From contig DNGN01000345.1 of assembly GCA_003486225.1 (NCBI GenBank), positions 12,721 to 18,996 of the forward strand: a DNA stretch of 6,276 nucleotides, read 5' to 3'. The notes under the pieces are model-generated. The model was not told the DNA's origin. It ran no database searches and saw only the letters and a list, made by a program, of their open reading frames with translations. The DNA comes from Chloroflexota bacterium (GTDB lineage: Bacteria > Chloroflexota > Anaerolineae > Anaerolineales > UBA11579). Both the position numbers and the translations under genes were made by a program. Below are positions 1 through 5,618 of this stretch, piece by piece. The first letter of the stretch is position 1, and each line of letters begins with the position of its first letter.

Positions 1-398
1 ACGACATTGTAGCCCTCTTTAAATGGCCCACCACCTGAGGCGCAAGCGCCCATCGCCACCACGTATTTGGGTTCGGGCATCTGGTTATACAGACGAATGA
101 TCTGCGGCAGCATTTTCTTCGTTACCGTCCCAGAGATAATCAACAGATCGGCCTGCCGCGGGCTGGCGCGCATTACTTCCATCCCAAAACGGGAGAAGTC
201 GTACCGGGCTGCAGCAGTACAGATCATTTCAATCGCGCAACAAGCCAGACCAAACATCACAGGCCAAACCGAGTTGCGACGGCCCCAGTTATACGCTTTA
301 TCAACAAAGCTTTGCGACAGCAGTTCTTGCATGTTCGTAATTGCAACCTGTGTTCGCATCTCTTCTGGGATTTCGAGCTCTTTGTTTTCTTCGGTCAT
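1..398 (-). CDS. nuoB: NADH-quinone oxidoreductase subunit B (NuoB), 3' end outside window
   Basis: This is the membrane-arm-proximal subunit of respiratory complex I that carries Fe-S cluster N2, the last cluster before quinone. The reverse-strand translation begins [10 protein letters not shown]. It contains the family hallmarks: the [20 protein letters not shown] region with the adjacent Cys53-Cys54 pair, [21 protein letters not shown] (seen in parts around 65-83), the [12 protein letters not shown] strand and loop, and [11 protein letters not shown] with Cys119. In NuoB these are three of the four N2 ligands; the fourth (in a CPP motif) would lie beyond the left edge. 132 complete codons are present, roughly three quarters of the usual length. 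An AGGAG (409-413 on the minus strand) lies inside the end of iscX and supports this ATG. The gene follows iscX by one base, so the two are probably co-transcribed and translationally coupled. No nuoA lies upstream, which is unusual because nuoB commonly follows nuoA. The identification is secure. Confidence 0.97.
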   Translation of the reverse strand, partial: MTEENKELEIPEEMRTQVAITNMQELLSQSFVDKAYNWGRRNSVWPVMFGLACCAIEMICTAAARYDFSRFGMEVMRASPRQADLLIISGTVTKKMLPQIIRLYNQMPEPKYVVAMGACASGGGPFKEGYNV

Positions 399-399
399 A

Positions 400-606
400 T
401 TAATCTAACTCCTCGTACCATTCTTGGAAGATTGCCAAGAGTATGCCATCATTGACCAACTCCAGGTCATCTTTGAACTCCGGCAACCCGATTACCCATT
501 CATAGAGCATCTCTAAGGAGACATTTTCCAGCGTCTCATCCGGGAATCGGGCTTTCAAAGCCAAAGCAATTTCATAAGTTGAATCCCAGTGATATCGCTT
601 TGACAT
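400..606 (-). CDS. iscX: Fe-S cluster assembly protein IscX family (YfhJ-like), 68 aa
   Basis: This is a small acidic all-helical protein. In E. coli IscX binds the cysteine desulfurase IscS and iron, and modulates Fe-S cluster assembly in the cytoplasm. The translation starts [17 protein letters not shown] and matches the E. coli protein, as I remember it, across its whole length: W-D/T-D/S near the N-terminus, a FPD turn (residues 21-23), [13 protein letters not shown] (35-47, compare the HQWI...FDDD segment) and a C-terminal [12 protein letters not shown] helix. Length is 68 aa against 66. The reading frame stays open upstream to 741, but I start at 606. The family begins here, the extra 45 residues are hydrophobic and unlike the family, and they would run through the promoter. 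There is no Shine-Dalgarno; the ATG is 7 nt from a TATAAT box. It sits directly in front of nuoB and divergent from a SufR-like regulator, with no iscS/iscU visible in the window. Confidence 0.9.
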   Translation of the reverse strand: MSKRYHWDSTYEIALALKARFPDETLENVSLEMLYEWVIGLPEFKDDLELVNDGILLAIFQEWYEELD

Positions 607-613
607 GTGCAAA

Positions 614-642
614 ATTATACTAACCAAACTAAAAAAGGTCAA
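614..642 (-). promoter_or_regulatory. Sigma70-type promoter for iscX-nuoB, probably leaderless
   Basis: On the minus strand a -35 box TTGACC (642-637) is separated by exactly 17 bp from a perfect -10 box TATAAT (619-614). The iscX ATG begins at 606, only 7 nt (TTTGCAC) after the -10. The expected start of transcription is therefore at or within about two bases of the A of the ATG, leaving no room for a ribosome-binding site. The -10 lies in an AGTATAAT octamer that recurs at the divergent promoter. Box quality is seen directly; the leaderless start is an inference. Confidence 0.8.
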
Positions 643-667
643 CCGATGGATTAAAGAAAATATATAT

Positions 668-695
668 TTGCGAAATAAAAGTATTGGAGTATAAT
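668..695 (+). promoter_or_regulatory. Probable promoter for the SufR-like regulator operon
   Basis: TTGCGA (668-673), 16 bp, then perfect TATAAT (690-695), diverging from the iscX promoter. Transcription would start near 702 and leave a leader of about 85 nt before the ATG at 787. A second TATAAT at 702-707 has only a poor -35 partner and may be an alternative. The -10 is part of AGTATAAT and lies between the arms of an inverted repeat, so a bound repressor would block it. Confidence 0.55.
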
Positions 696-712
696 CAGCC
701 TTATAATACTTT
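678..712. repeat. Inverted repeat / AGTATNAT boxes, candidate operator
   Basis: A perfect 8-bp inverted repeat AAAGTATT (678-685) and AATACTTT (705-712) brackets the -10 box. Nested in it, AGTATAAT (688-695, plus) faces AGTATTAT (703-710, minus) with a 7-bp spacer. Two more copies of AGTATNAT lie in the same intergenic region: AGTATAAT on the minus strand at 614-621, covering the iscX -10, and AGTATCAT on the minus strand at 740-747. A winged-helix regulator is encoded immediately downstream, so autoregulation and joint control of iscX-nuoB is plausible. Part of the resemblance comes simply from the -10 sequence, so the operator role is inference. Confidence 0.4.
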
Positions 713-786
713 GCTAAAAAATTTACCAGTCCCGCTAACATGATACTCCTTGCAGATTGACCATCATTATCCCGTCAGGATTACTT

Positions 787-1401
787 ATGCAAAACACCCG
801 CCAGCGTATCCTCAATTACCTTGAAAACCACCATCAGGCAACTGCCCCAGAACTCAGCCTGATCCTTGACCAAACCCAGGCAAATATCCGGCATCACCTT
901 AATGTTTTGGAACAAGATGGGCATATCGAGAGCATTGGTCAATCGCAAGCCCAAGGTCGCGGCCGCCCAACCTATATCTACATGCTGTCAAAAACTGCTC
1001 AACAGAATGCCCTGGACGAATTGGCCAGTGCACTGTTGAAAACCTTCCAGGAAGATAAAGCCAGCCCAAAAAGCCGGCATAATATACGCAAAATCGCAAA
1101 ACACATGGCGGGAAGAAAGCAACCAGAAACCAAAAAGTCCATTACAATTCAGCTAGGCAAAGCCGTCCAGCGATTGAACGAGCTGAATTACAAAGCCCAT
1201 TGGGAAGCGCATGCCACTGCCCCACAGATCATCTTTGAACGCTGCCCTTATGCACAGATCATCAACCGGCATCCAGAGTTGTGTGCAATGGATAGCCATA
1301 TGCTGAGCCATCTCACCGGGGCTACATTTGTCCAGAAGGAAAAAATCTCACGCACGCGGCAGGGGCCGACCCATTGCCGATTTGTGCTCAAAGAAGTATA
1401 G
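787..1401 (+). CDS. SufR-like winged-helix transcriptional regulator with C-terminal cysteine cluster, 204 aa
   Basis: Residues 1-65 form a winged helix-turn-helix: TRQRILNYLENHHQATAPEL, a recognition region QANIRHHLNVLEQDGHI, then the wing GRGRPTYIYMLS. The RGRPTYxYxL wing is typical of SufR and its relatives. The C-terminal part carries Cys153 (ERCPYAQII), Cys166 (HPELCAMD) and Cys197 (THCRFVL). SufR uses three C-terminal cysteines to hold a [4Fe-4S] cluster. The first spacing (13) is the one I recall for SufR; the second (31) is slightly longer than I recall. I infer an Fe-S or redox sensor, fitting its position divergent from iscX. I start at ATG 787, preceded by AGGA (777-780) six bases away. 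A TTG ten codons upstream (757) has no good ribosome site. It heads a tight operon: the exonuclease gene starts 10 bases after its stop codon. The exact ligand and targets are unproven. Confidence 0.8.
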   Translation: MQNTRQRILNYLENHHQATAPELSLILDQTQANIRHHLNVLEQDGHIESIGQSQAQGRGRPTYIYMLSKTAQQNALDELASALLKTFQEDKASPKSRHNIRKIAKHMAGRKQPETKKSITIQLGKAVQRLNELNYKAHWEAHATAPQIIFERCPYAQIINRHPELCAMDSHMLSHLTGATFVQKEKISRTRQGPTHCRFVLKEV

Positions 1402-1413
1402 GAGCTTGTTTTG
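1401..1413 (+). promoter_or_regulatory. Ribosome-binding site deciding a TTG start
   Basis: GGAG (1401-1404), whose first base is the last base of the preceding TAG stop, is followed by six bases and TTG (1411-1413). The ATG codons further in would remove the first exonuclease motif (Asp13, Glu15), so TTG is the most credible start. Confidence 0.75.
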
Positions 1414-1977
1414 ATACAGCTAGACTCTGAATTTTTTATTGTCATTGATATCGAGGCGTCTGGTCCCTCTCCAGATTTATATGCCATGCTCTCGTTAGGA
1501 GCGGCCACCCTGACTGAACCCGCCCAAACTTTTTATCGCGAATTTCAACCTGATTCGGAGTTGGTCAATAAAGAATCCTTGGAAATCAGCAACTTATCCA
1601 TGCACGAACTGGCAGAAAATGCCCATCCCCCAAAACAAGCCTTACAACAATTTTCTCAATGGATCCAAACAGTTACGCCTAGTGGTAAAATTCCAATTTT
1701 TACAGCCTTCAATGCCCCCTTTGATTGGATGTTTGTAAATACCTACTTCCATCGGTATTTAGGCTATAATCCTTTTGGGCATAAAGCACTTGATATCAAA
1801 GCCTTGTTCATGGGCTACCACCAGGTCCCCTTCCTTAACACATCGCACTACGAGATCTGTGAACACTACAATTTGCACACGTTACTGACGCATCACGCGT
1901 TAGAAGACGCCATCCAAGAAGCGGAAATATTGAAACTTTTACTGCAAGAAATTTTCAATTACAAGGAGAAAAAATGA
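1411..1977 (+). CDS. DEDDh-family 3'-5' exonuclease (DnaQ/RNase T-like), 188 aa
   Basis: This is a stand-alone 3'-5' exonuclease of the DnaQ-like fold, which removes nucleotides from DNA or RNA 3' ends with two metal ions. All expected motifs are visible. Exo I is FFIVIDIEASGP with Asp13 and Glu15. Exo II is AFNAPFDWMFV with Asp105. An LDIKALF segment with Asp128 follows. Exo III is HHALEDAIQEAEIL with His161 as general base and Asp166, making it DEDDh and not DEDDy. Length (188 aa) is a bare catalytic domain, with no polymerase-binding tail or extra domain. Translation starts at TTG. The stop codon overlaps the next gene's start as ATGA, so the nuclease and the nucleotidyltransferase-like protein are probably made together. 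DNA versus RNA substrate cannot be told from sequence; RNase T/oligoribonuclease-like RNA trimming and proofreading-like DNA trimming are both open. Confidence 0.88.
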   Translation: MIQLDSEFFIVIDIEASGPSPDLYAMLSLGAATLTEPAQTFYREFQPDSELVNKESLEISNLSMHELAENAHPPKQALQQFSQWIQTVTPSGKIPIFTAFNAPFDWMFVNTYFHRYLGYNPFGHKALDIKALFMGYHQVPFLNTSHYEICEHYNLHTLLTHHALEDAIQEAEILKLLLQEIFNYKEKK

Positions 1978-3296
1978 ACACAGCAAAATCCCAGCCTGAC
2001 CAAGACCTGCAAAGGATCATCGACTCAGCCAAACGCCTCGGCGTAGAATTGGATGAGGAGGATGCCCTGCAATGGCTTACCGCAGTCGCCGCGGCCGAAG
2101 CAGATGAAATCTCTATGGATATCAAAACAGGCACCTTTGGGCACAAAATCACCATGCTAGATTTCAGCCCGGAAGATCTTGCCCATTTTAAAAAAATCGG
2201 CAAGCTAGTTGAATTTGAAGATGTGCCTGGTGAAGTTGAAACGGCATTAGCTCTCTCTGGTTCCGCCGCCCAATCCAAAATCCAGACCTATCCTGGAGAC
2301 GCAGACTTTTTCGAACGGGTCAATATTTATGCAGATACCAGGCAGGAAGCCTGCCAAATTTTGGCCAGGTTGATGCGTGATAAAGCCCTCAGCACGCTAA
2401 AAGGGCCCACGTATGAACTCATCGAGGTCAAGTTTGGCTCCTTCACAGCCGATATAGAAATAGGCGATTACAAAATTAGCGCTGGCAGCCCGATCTCCTG
2501 GCCAGCCAAAGCCGTTGAGCAAGGCTTTATCGAAGGCAAATCACCGCAAGGTGCTCCTTTAAAAATTTCCTGGGAAGAAGCAGCCAAGGAACCCGGCTGG
2601 TGCAAACTTGATTGGGTGATTGCAGACCCGGTAAGAAAAACCCTGGTCAATGCCAGCAACATGCTGGATGTGACCTGGGAAGCCCCGGATGGCTCCATTA
2701 CCCCGCTGGATGGCTATTTGGATGGATTTTTCCAGGAAGTTTACCTGGAAGCGGAATCGATTCCGATCTTCAGCAAGCTGGTGAAAAATATTTCAGGGGA
2801 TGCCCTTGACGATTATGTGTCTCAGCTTCGTAAGGAAGTTAAAAAATATATCACCAAGGATATCAATTACGGCAAGGCTGCCAAGCGGATGTACAATATC
2901 TTCCGCCTGACAGGACAATATAACGAAGCAGCCTTCCTGCGAGAACTTTTTGATGAGCCGACCACGATGCTCTACCAGGTCTGGGCTCTGATCCGCACCA
3001 TAGACGATTGCTTTAAACCTGATTCCTCGATCGCGGGTGATACATTACTGCACCAGGCAGATGAGCTCATCCTTGCCGTGACGAGGGTACTCGAGGGTGT
3101 TGAAGAGGAAGAAATTGTTCGATTGCTGTTGAGATTACGAGACCTTTTGGCAAAAGACGTCCAAAGCAAGGAGCTCTCCCCTCAAGCCGAAGCAGCCCGC
3201 GCCGAAGTAATTAATGTGGTCAATAACTTCTTCTTTGAAAAATTGACCGCGATCCCGGCGATCAAAGATTTCCTGGAAACAGTTGCCAATGCTTGA
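1974..3296 (+). CDS. Uncharacterised protein with Pol-beta-type nucleotidyltransferase signature, 440 aa
   Basis: I do not recognise this as a named family. Residues 92-113 read LALSGSAAQ...YPGDADFFE. That is a small-residue-GS turn (Gly96, Ser97) followed 11 residues later by Asp109-x-Asp111, the arrangement of the Pol-beta nucleotidyltransferase superfamily (hGS...DxD). A third acidic strand fits at FTADIEIGDY (Asp160 or Glu162). The N-terminal 90 residues are acidic and helical, including DEEDALQWLTAVAAAEADEI. Residues 170-260 are mixed and rich in Trp and Gly. The C-terminal part from about 265 is predicted helical, including a charged VEEEEIVRLLLRLRDLLAKD segment. No signal peptide or membrane segment is seen, so it is cytoplasmic. 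AAGGAG (1963-1968) precedes the ATG by five bases. The gene overlaps the exonuclease by four bases. A role adding nucleotides to RNA or another substrate is possible, but the activity is inferred from a short motif only. Confidence 0.75.
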   Translation: MNTAKSQPDQDLQRIIDSAKRLGVELDEEDALQWLTAVAAAEADEISMDIKTGTFGHKITMLDFSPEDLAHFKKIGKLVEFEDVPGEVETALALSGSAAQSKIQTYPGDADFFERVNIYADTRQEACQILARLMRDKALSTLKGPTYELIEVKFGSFTADIEIGDYKISAGSPISWPAKAVEQGFIEGKSPQGAPLKISWEEAAKEPGWCKLDWVIADPVRKTLVNASNMLDVTWEAPDGSITPLDGYLDGFFQEVYLEAESIPIFSKLVKNISGDALDDYVSQLRKEVKKYITKDINYGKAAKRMYNIFRLTGQYNEAAFLRELFDEPTTMLYQVWALIRTIDDCFKPDSSIAGDTLLHQADELILAVTRVLEGVEEEEIVRLLLRLRDLLAKDVQSKELSPQAEAARAEVINVVNNFFFEKLTAIPAIKDFLETVANA

Positions 3297-3320
3297 CAGA
3301 ACAAATAATTTGGTTAGAAT
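3293..3320 (+). promoter_or_regulatory. Promoter of the pyrCBF operon
   Basis: A perfect -35 box TTGACA (3293-3298) overlaps the TGA stop of the preceding gene. It is followed by 16 bp and TAGAAT (3315-3320). Transcription would begin around 3325-3328, leaving a leader of roughly 130 nt before pyrC. Placing the promoter on the stop codon separates the pyr genes from the upstream operon with no wasted sequence. Confidence 0.75.
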
Positions 3321-3324
3321 TATG

Positions 3325-3339
3325 ACTCGAGATGCGAGT
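3325..3339 (+). other. Short hairpin at the 5' end of the pyr leader
   Basis: ACTCG (3325-3329) pairs with CGAGT (3335-3339) around a five-base loop. It would lie at the very 5' end of the transcript and contains the start codon of the putative leader ORF (3332-3334). With five base pairs it is weak, and its reality depends on the exact transcription start. Confidence 0.3.
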
Positions 3340-3436
3340 TGAAATAAAACCCTCCGTTCTATCCCCTCTAAGGAGACTCTACCTCGAGAGTCTGCGGAAA
3401 TCTGATTTGATCATGATATTCGAGCCTTCTTTTTAG
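3332..3436 (+). CDS. Putative 34-aa pyr leader peptide ending inside the attenuator
   Basis: An ATG 12 nt after the -10 box opens a 34-codon frame starting MRVEIKPSVLSPLRRLYL and ending FEPSF. Its TAG stop (3434-3436) falls in the loop and 3' arm of the terminator hairpin. There is no Shine-Dalgarno and a 5' leader of only a few bases, as for iscX. A ribosome that reached the end would cover the 3' arm of the terminator, which would let polymerase pass into pyrC. This is the geometry of the E. coli pyrBI leader, where low UTP makes polymerase pause and coupled translation prevents termination. No run of one amino acid suggests classical amino-acid attenuation. The frame could be chance, since 34 codons is short, so the coding status is an inference from position. 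Confidence 0.4.
   Translation: MRVEIKPSVLSPLRRLYLESLRKSDLIMIFEPSF
3374..3393 (+). other. Leader hairpin (possible pause or antiterminator element)
   Basis: AGACTCT (3374-3380) and AGAGTCT (3387-3393) form a perfect 7-bp stem with a six-base loop (ACCTCG). It lies 28 bases before the terminator. The A/T-rich stretch between, with ten Ts, could be a polymerase pausing region. The loop does not match the conserved PyrR-binding loop as I remember it (CNGNGA within UCC...AGG), so I do not call a PyrR site. Confidence 0.5.
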
Positions 3437-3450
3437 AAGGCTCTTTTTTT
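3422..3450 (+). terminator. Intrinsic terminator / attenuator in front of pyrC
   Basis: GAGCCTTCT (3422-3430), a TTTT loop, AGAAGGCTC (3435-3443) and seven Ts (3444-3450) make a perfect 9-bp stem with a U-tract. It lies downstream of the pyr promoter and ends only eight bases before the pyrC ATG, so it must be bypassed for pyrC expression. It could also stop read-through from the upstream operon. The position makes it an attenuator by inference. Confidence 0.9.
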
Positions 3451-3458
3451 ATATACCT

Positions 3459-4526
3459 ATGAAAAAACTGAAGCTACCAGGATTGATCGACATTCATGTC
3501 CATATGCGGGACCCCGGTGCCACCCACAAAGAAGATTGGCAAACCGGAACTGCTGCTGCCCTTGCCGGTGGAATTACCATGCTGCTTGCCATGCCAAACA
3601 CCACGCCACCAATCACAACCGCACCCACATTTCAGAGAGCAATTAAGGTTGCAGACAGCAATGCCTTGTGTGATTTCGGCCAGTTTTTAGGGGCAGGTCC
3701 TGAGAATGCCCAAAAGATCCTTGGGGTAGCACCCCAGGCAGCTGGATTAAAAATGTATCTTGACCACACCTTTGGTGAACTACGTCTGGACCAGATGCCC
3801 CTCTGGATAGAACATTTCAAATACTGGCCCAAAAACCTGCCCATCGCTGTCCACGCAGAGAAAAAGACCATGGCGGCTGCCATTCTCCTGGCTGCCTTAC
3901 ACGAACGCCCGTTGCACATTTGCCATGTATCCCGTAAAGAGGAAATCGCCATCATCCGCCTGGCCAAAGAACGAGGTCTCAAGATCACTTGTGAGGTAAG
4001 CCCACATCATCTTTTCTTGAATGAAGCTGATATTCCAAATATCGGAAAAGGCTTTGCTGAAGTACGCCCTGTGCTTGCTTCACCTCAGGACCAGGCATCC
4101 TTATGGGAGAACCTGGCTGTGATTGATTGTATTGCCACGGATCATGCTCCGCACACCGTTAAGGAAAAGCAGTCCGACACACCTCCGCCCGGGTTTCCTG
4201 GACTGGAAACCGCTCTCCCATTAATGCTCAATGCAGTTAAATTGGGGCGCCTTACGCTGGACGATCTGGTTCTGAAAATGCACACCAACCCAAAACGCAT
4301 TTTCAATTTACCTGACCAGCCGGAAACCTTTGTGGAGGTGGATTTGGAGCACAAATTCGAAATCTCTGCACATGGAATGTTCTCGCGCTGTGCATGGACC
4401 CCTTTCGATGGGCAAATGGTTTCTGGCAGTGTGCATCGAGTTGTTTTACGGGGAAAGGAAGTCTTCCAAGATGGAGAGGTCCTTTCACATCCCGGTTTTG
4501 GATGTAACATTCGCAAAACTGGTTAG
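3459..4526 (+). CDS. pyrC: Dihydroorotase, CAD-like, 355 aa
   Basis: This enzyme catalyses the reversible cyclisation of N-carbamoyl-aspartate to dihydroorotate, the third step of pyrimidine synthesis. Visible metal and substrate residues are [15 protein letters not shown] with His13, His15 and Arg17; MPNT with Asn47; AGLKMYL with Lys98 as the expected carboxylated lysine; VHAE with His132; CHVS with His156; and ATDHAPH with Asp228. [14 protein letters not shown] is the substrate-loop region. It begins directly at the first barrel strand, without the long N-terminal beta domain of typical bacterial class I enzymes (about 420-430 aa). It resembles the dihydroorotase domain of eukaryotic CAD as I recall it, including [16 protein letters not shown] and WTPFDGQ. 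The start is fixed by homology, but there is no Shine-Dalgarno, because the terminator's T-tract occupies that place. pyrB follows 19 bases after its stop. Expression is probably attenuated. Confidence 0.95.
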   Translation: MKKLKLPGLIDIHVHMRDPGATHKEDWQTGTAAALAGGITMLLAMPNTTPPITTAPTFQRAIKVADSNALCDFGQFLGAGPENAQKILGVAPQAAGLKMYLDHTFGELRLDQMPLWIEHFKYWPKNLPIAVHAEKKTMAAAILLAALHERPLHICHVSRKEEIAIIRLAKERGLKITCEVSPHHLFLNEADIPNIGKGFAEVRPVLASPQDQASLWENLAVIDCIATDHAPHTVKEKQSDTPPPGFPGLETALPLMLNAVKLGRLTLDDLVLKMHTNPKRIFNLPDQPETFVEVDLEHKFEISAHGMFSRCAWTPFDGQMVSGSVHRVVLRGKEVFQDGEVLSHPGFGCNIRKTG

Positions 4527-4545
4527 TTATAAAAAGGAGTTTCCT

Positions 4546-5529
4546 ATGGCAAAAATCCAGACAGAAAGCAATATCCATCTCCCTCTGGGGGATCAAAGGA
4601 CAGCCCGTTTTTACGGCTGCGACATTCTTTCGGTCAATCAATTTTCAAAAGATGATCTGAATTATATTTTTGAGGTCGCCCATGAGATGCGGGAAATGGT
4701 TGCCCGTATCGGTACGTTTGATCTGCTAAAAGGCAAAATCCTGGCTAATCTTTTTTACGAGCCCTCCACTCGCACCTCCTCTTCATTCACTTCTGCCATG
4801 GAAAGACTCGGCGGCAGCGTCATCCCGATCAATGAGGTGCGCTACTCGTCCGTATCCAAAGGTGAATCGCTGCCGGACACGATCCGCACATTAGAATGTT
4901 ATGCAGACGTGATTGTCCTCCGCCACCCGGAGCTTGGAGCCTCAGCCCTGGCTGCACAATTTGCGCGCAAACCCATCCTAAATGCCGGCGATGGGGTTGG
5001 CGAACATCCCACCCAGGCCTTGCTGGACCTATATACCATTGTCGAAGAGCTGGGAAGTGCAGAAAATCTGACTGTCACCATGTTGGGCGACCTTAAATAC
5101 GGCCGTACTGTCCACTCGCTATCCCGCCTACTCTCCCTCTTTAACGTCACGCTGCATTATGTTTCACCAGAAATATTACGCATGCCCCAGGAAATTATTC
5201 AGGAAATTAACTCAAAAGACATCAGTCAAACGGAACACGCAGACCTGCTTAAAGTGCTCCCTGAGACTGATGTGCTGTACGTCACCAGGGTTCAAAAAGA
5301 AAGGTTTGATAACCCGGCTGATTACGATGGTGTCAAAGATGCTTACATCATCACCCCTGAAGTCATGCAGCGAGCCAAAAACAAGATGATCGTCATGCAC
5401 CCACTGCCACGTGTCGGTGAGATCAGCATGGATTTTGATGAAGATCCCCGAGCAGCCTATTTCCGGCAGATGGAGTATGGTTTGTATGTGCGCATGGCAT
5501 TGCTCGCCATGGTATTAGGCAAAGCTTGA
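4546..5529 (+). CDS. pyrB: Aspartate carbamoyltransferase catalytic subunit, 327 aa
   Basis: This enzyme condenses carbamoyl phosphate with aspartate to give N-carbamoyl-aspartate, the committed step of pyrimidine synthesis. The carbamoyl-phosphate domain shows [11 protein letters not shown] (Ser74-Thr-Arg76-Thr), [10 protein letters not shown] with Lys105, VLRHPE and [13 protein letters not shown] (His154, Gln157). The aspartate domain shows [14 protein letters not shown] (Arg187), VTRVQKERF (Arg248, Gln250) and [11 protein letters not shown] (285-294). The C-terminus reads [11 protein letters not shown]...[10 protein letters not shown], very close to the ATCase end of eukaryotic CAD. AAGGAGT (4534-4540) stands six bases before this ATG. 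The frame remains open upstream to 4330, but that part only overlaps pyrC and has no family similarity. No pyrI regulatory chain lies next to it in this window; the next gene is pyrF. The catalytic trimer is the expected form. Confidence 0.97.
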   Translation: MAKIQTESNIHLPLGDQRTARFYGCDILSVNQFSKDDLNYIFEVAHEMREMVARIGTFDLLKGKILANLFYEPSTRTSSSFTSAMERLGGSVIPINEVRYSSVSKGESLPDTIRTLECYADVIVLRHPELGASALAAQFARKPILNAGDGVGEHPTQALLDLYTIVEELGSAENLTVTMLGDLKYGRTVHSLSRLLSLFNVTLHYVSPEILRMPQEIIQEINSKDISQTEHADLLKVLPETDVLYVTRVQKERFDNPADYDGVKDAYIITPEVMQRAKNKMIVMHPLPRVGEISMDFDEDPRAAYFRQMEYGLYVRMALLAMVLGKA

Positions 5530-5550
5530 TTTTTTCCCATCGGGCTAGCT

Positions 5551-5573
5551 GACCAGCAAAAAATCGGCTGGTC
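5551..5573. repeat. Intergenic inverted repeat between pyrB and pyrF
   Basis: GACCAGC (5551-5557) and GCTGGTC (5567-5573) form a perfect 7-bp stem with a nine-base A-rich loop. No T-tract follows, so it is not an intrinsic terminator. It may stabilise or mark the pyrB mRNA end or set the pyrB/pyrF ratio, but no function is shown. I see no convincing promoter in the 89-bp gap. Confidence 0.5.
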
Positions 5574-5618
5574 TTAACCAAGTTAGCAAAATTTCCAATC
5601 AGATTTCAGGAGAGAGGT

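Noticed and set aside
67..408. Plus-strand open frame over the start of the window
   Set aside because: It is the antisense shadow of nuoB, whose cysteine and family motifs are unmistakable.
607..741. In-frame upstream extension of iscX by 45 codons
   Set aside because: It is hydrophobic, unlike the IscX family, lies across the iscX promoter and the divergent promoter region, and the family start fits ATG at 606.
757..786. TTG start ten codons upstream for the SufR-like regulator
   Set aside because: No good ribosome site precedes it, whereas ATG 787 has AGGA at six bases, and the winged helix begins just after that ATG.
3322..3342. Six-codon frame MTRDAS at the start of the pyr leader
   Set aside because: Its ATG lies only one base after the -10 box, upstream of the likely transcription start, so it would not be transcribed.
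3351..3397. PyrR-type RNA-binding loop in the pyr leader
   Set aside because: I looked for the conserved UCC-hexaloop-AGG arrangement with CNGNGA and did not find it; the hairpin loop here is ACCTCG.
4330..4545. 72-codon N-terminal extension of pyrB overlapping pyrC
   Set aside because: It is out of frame with pyrC, has no ATCase similarity, and a strong AAGGAGT stands before ATG 4546.
3632..4641. Long minus-strand open frames opposite pyrC (3632-3988, 4142-4516, 4303-4641)
   Set aside because: They have compositions expected from the antisense of pyrC/pyrB, no recognisable domains and no ribosome sites; pyrC and pyrB on the plus strand are certain.
5551..5573. Terminator between pyrB and pyrF
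   Set aside because: The stem is followed by TTAACC and not a T-tract, on either strand, so it is listed only as an inverted repeat.
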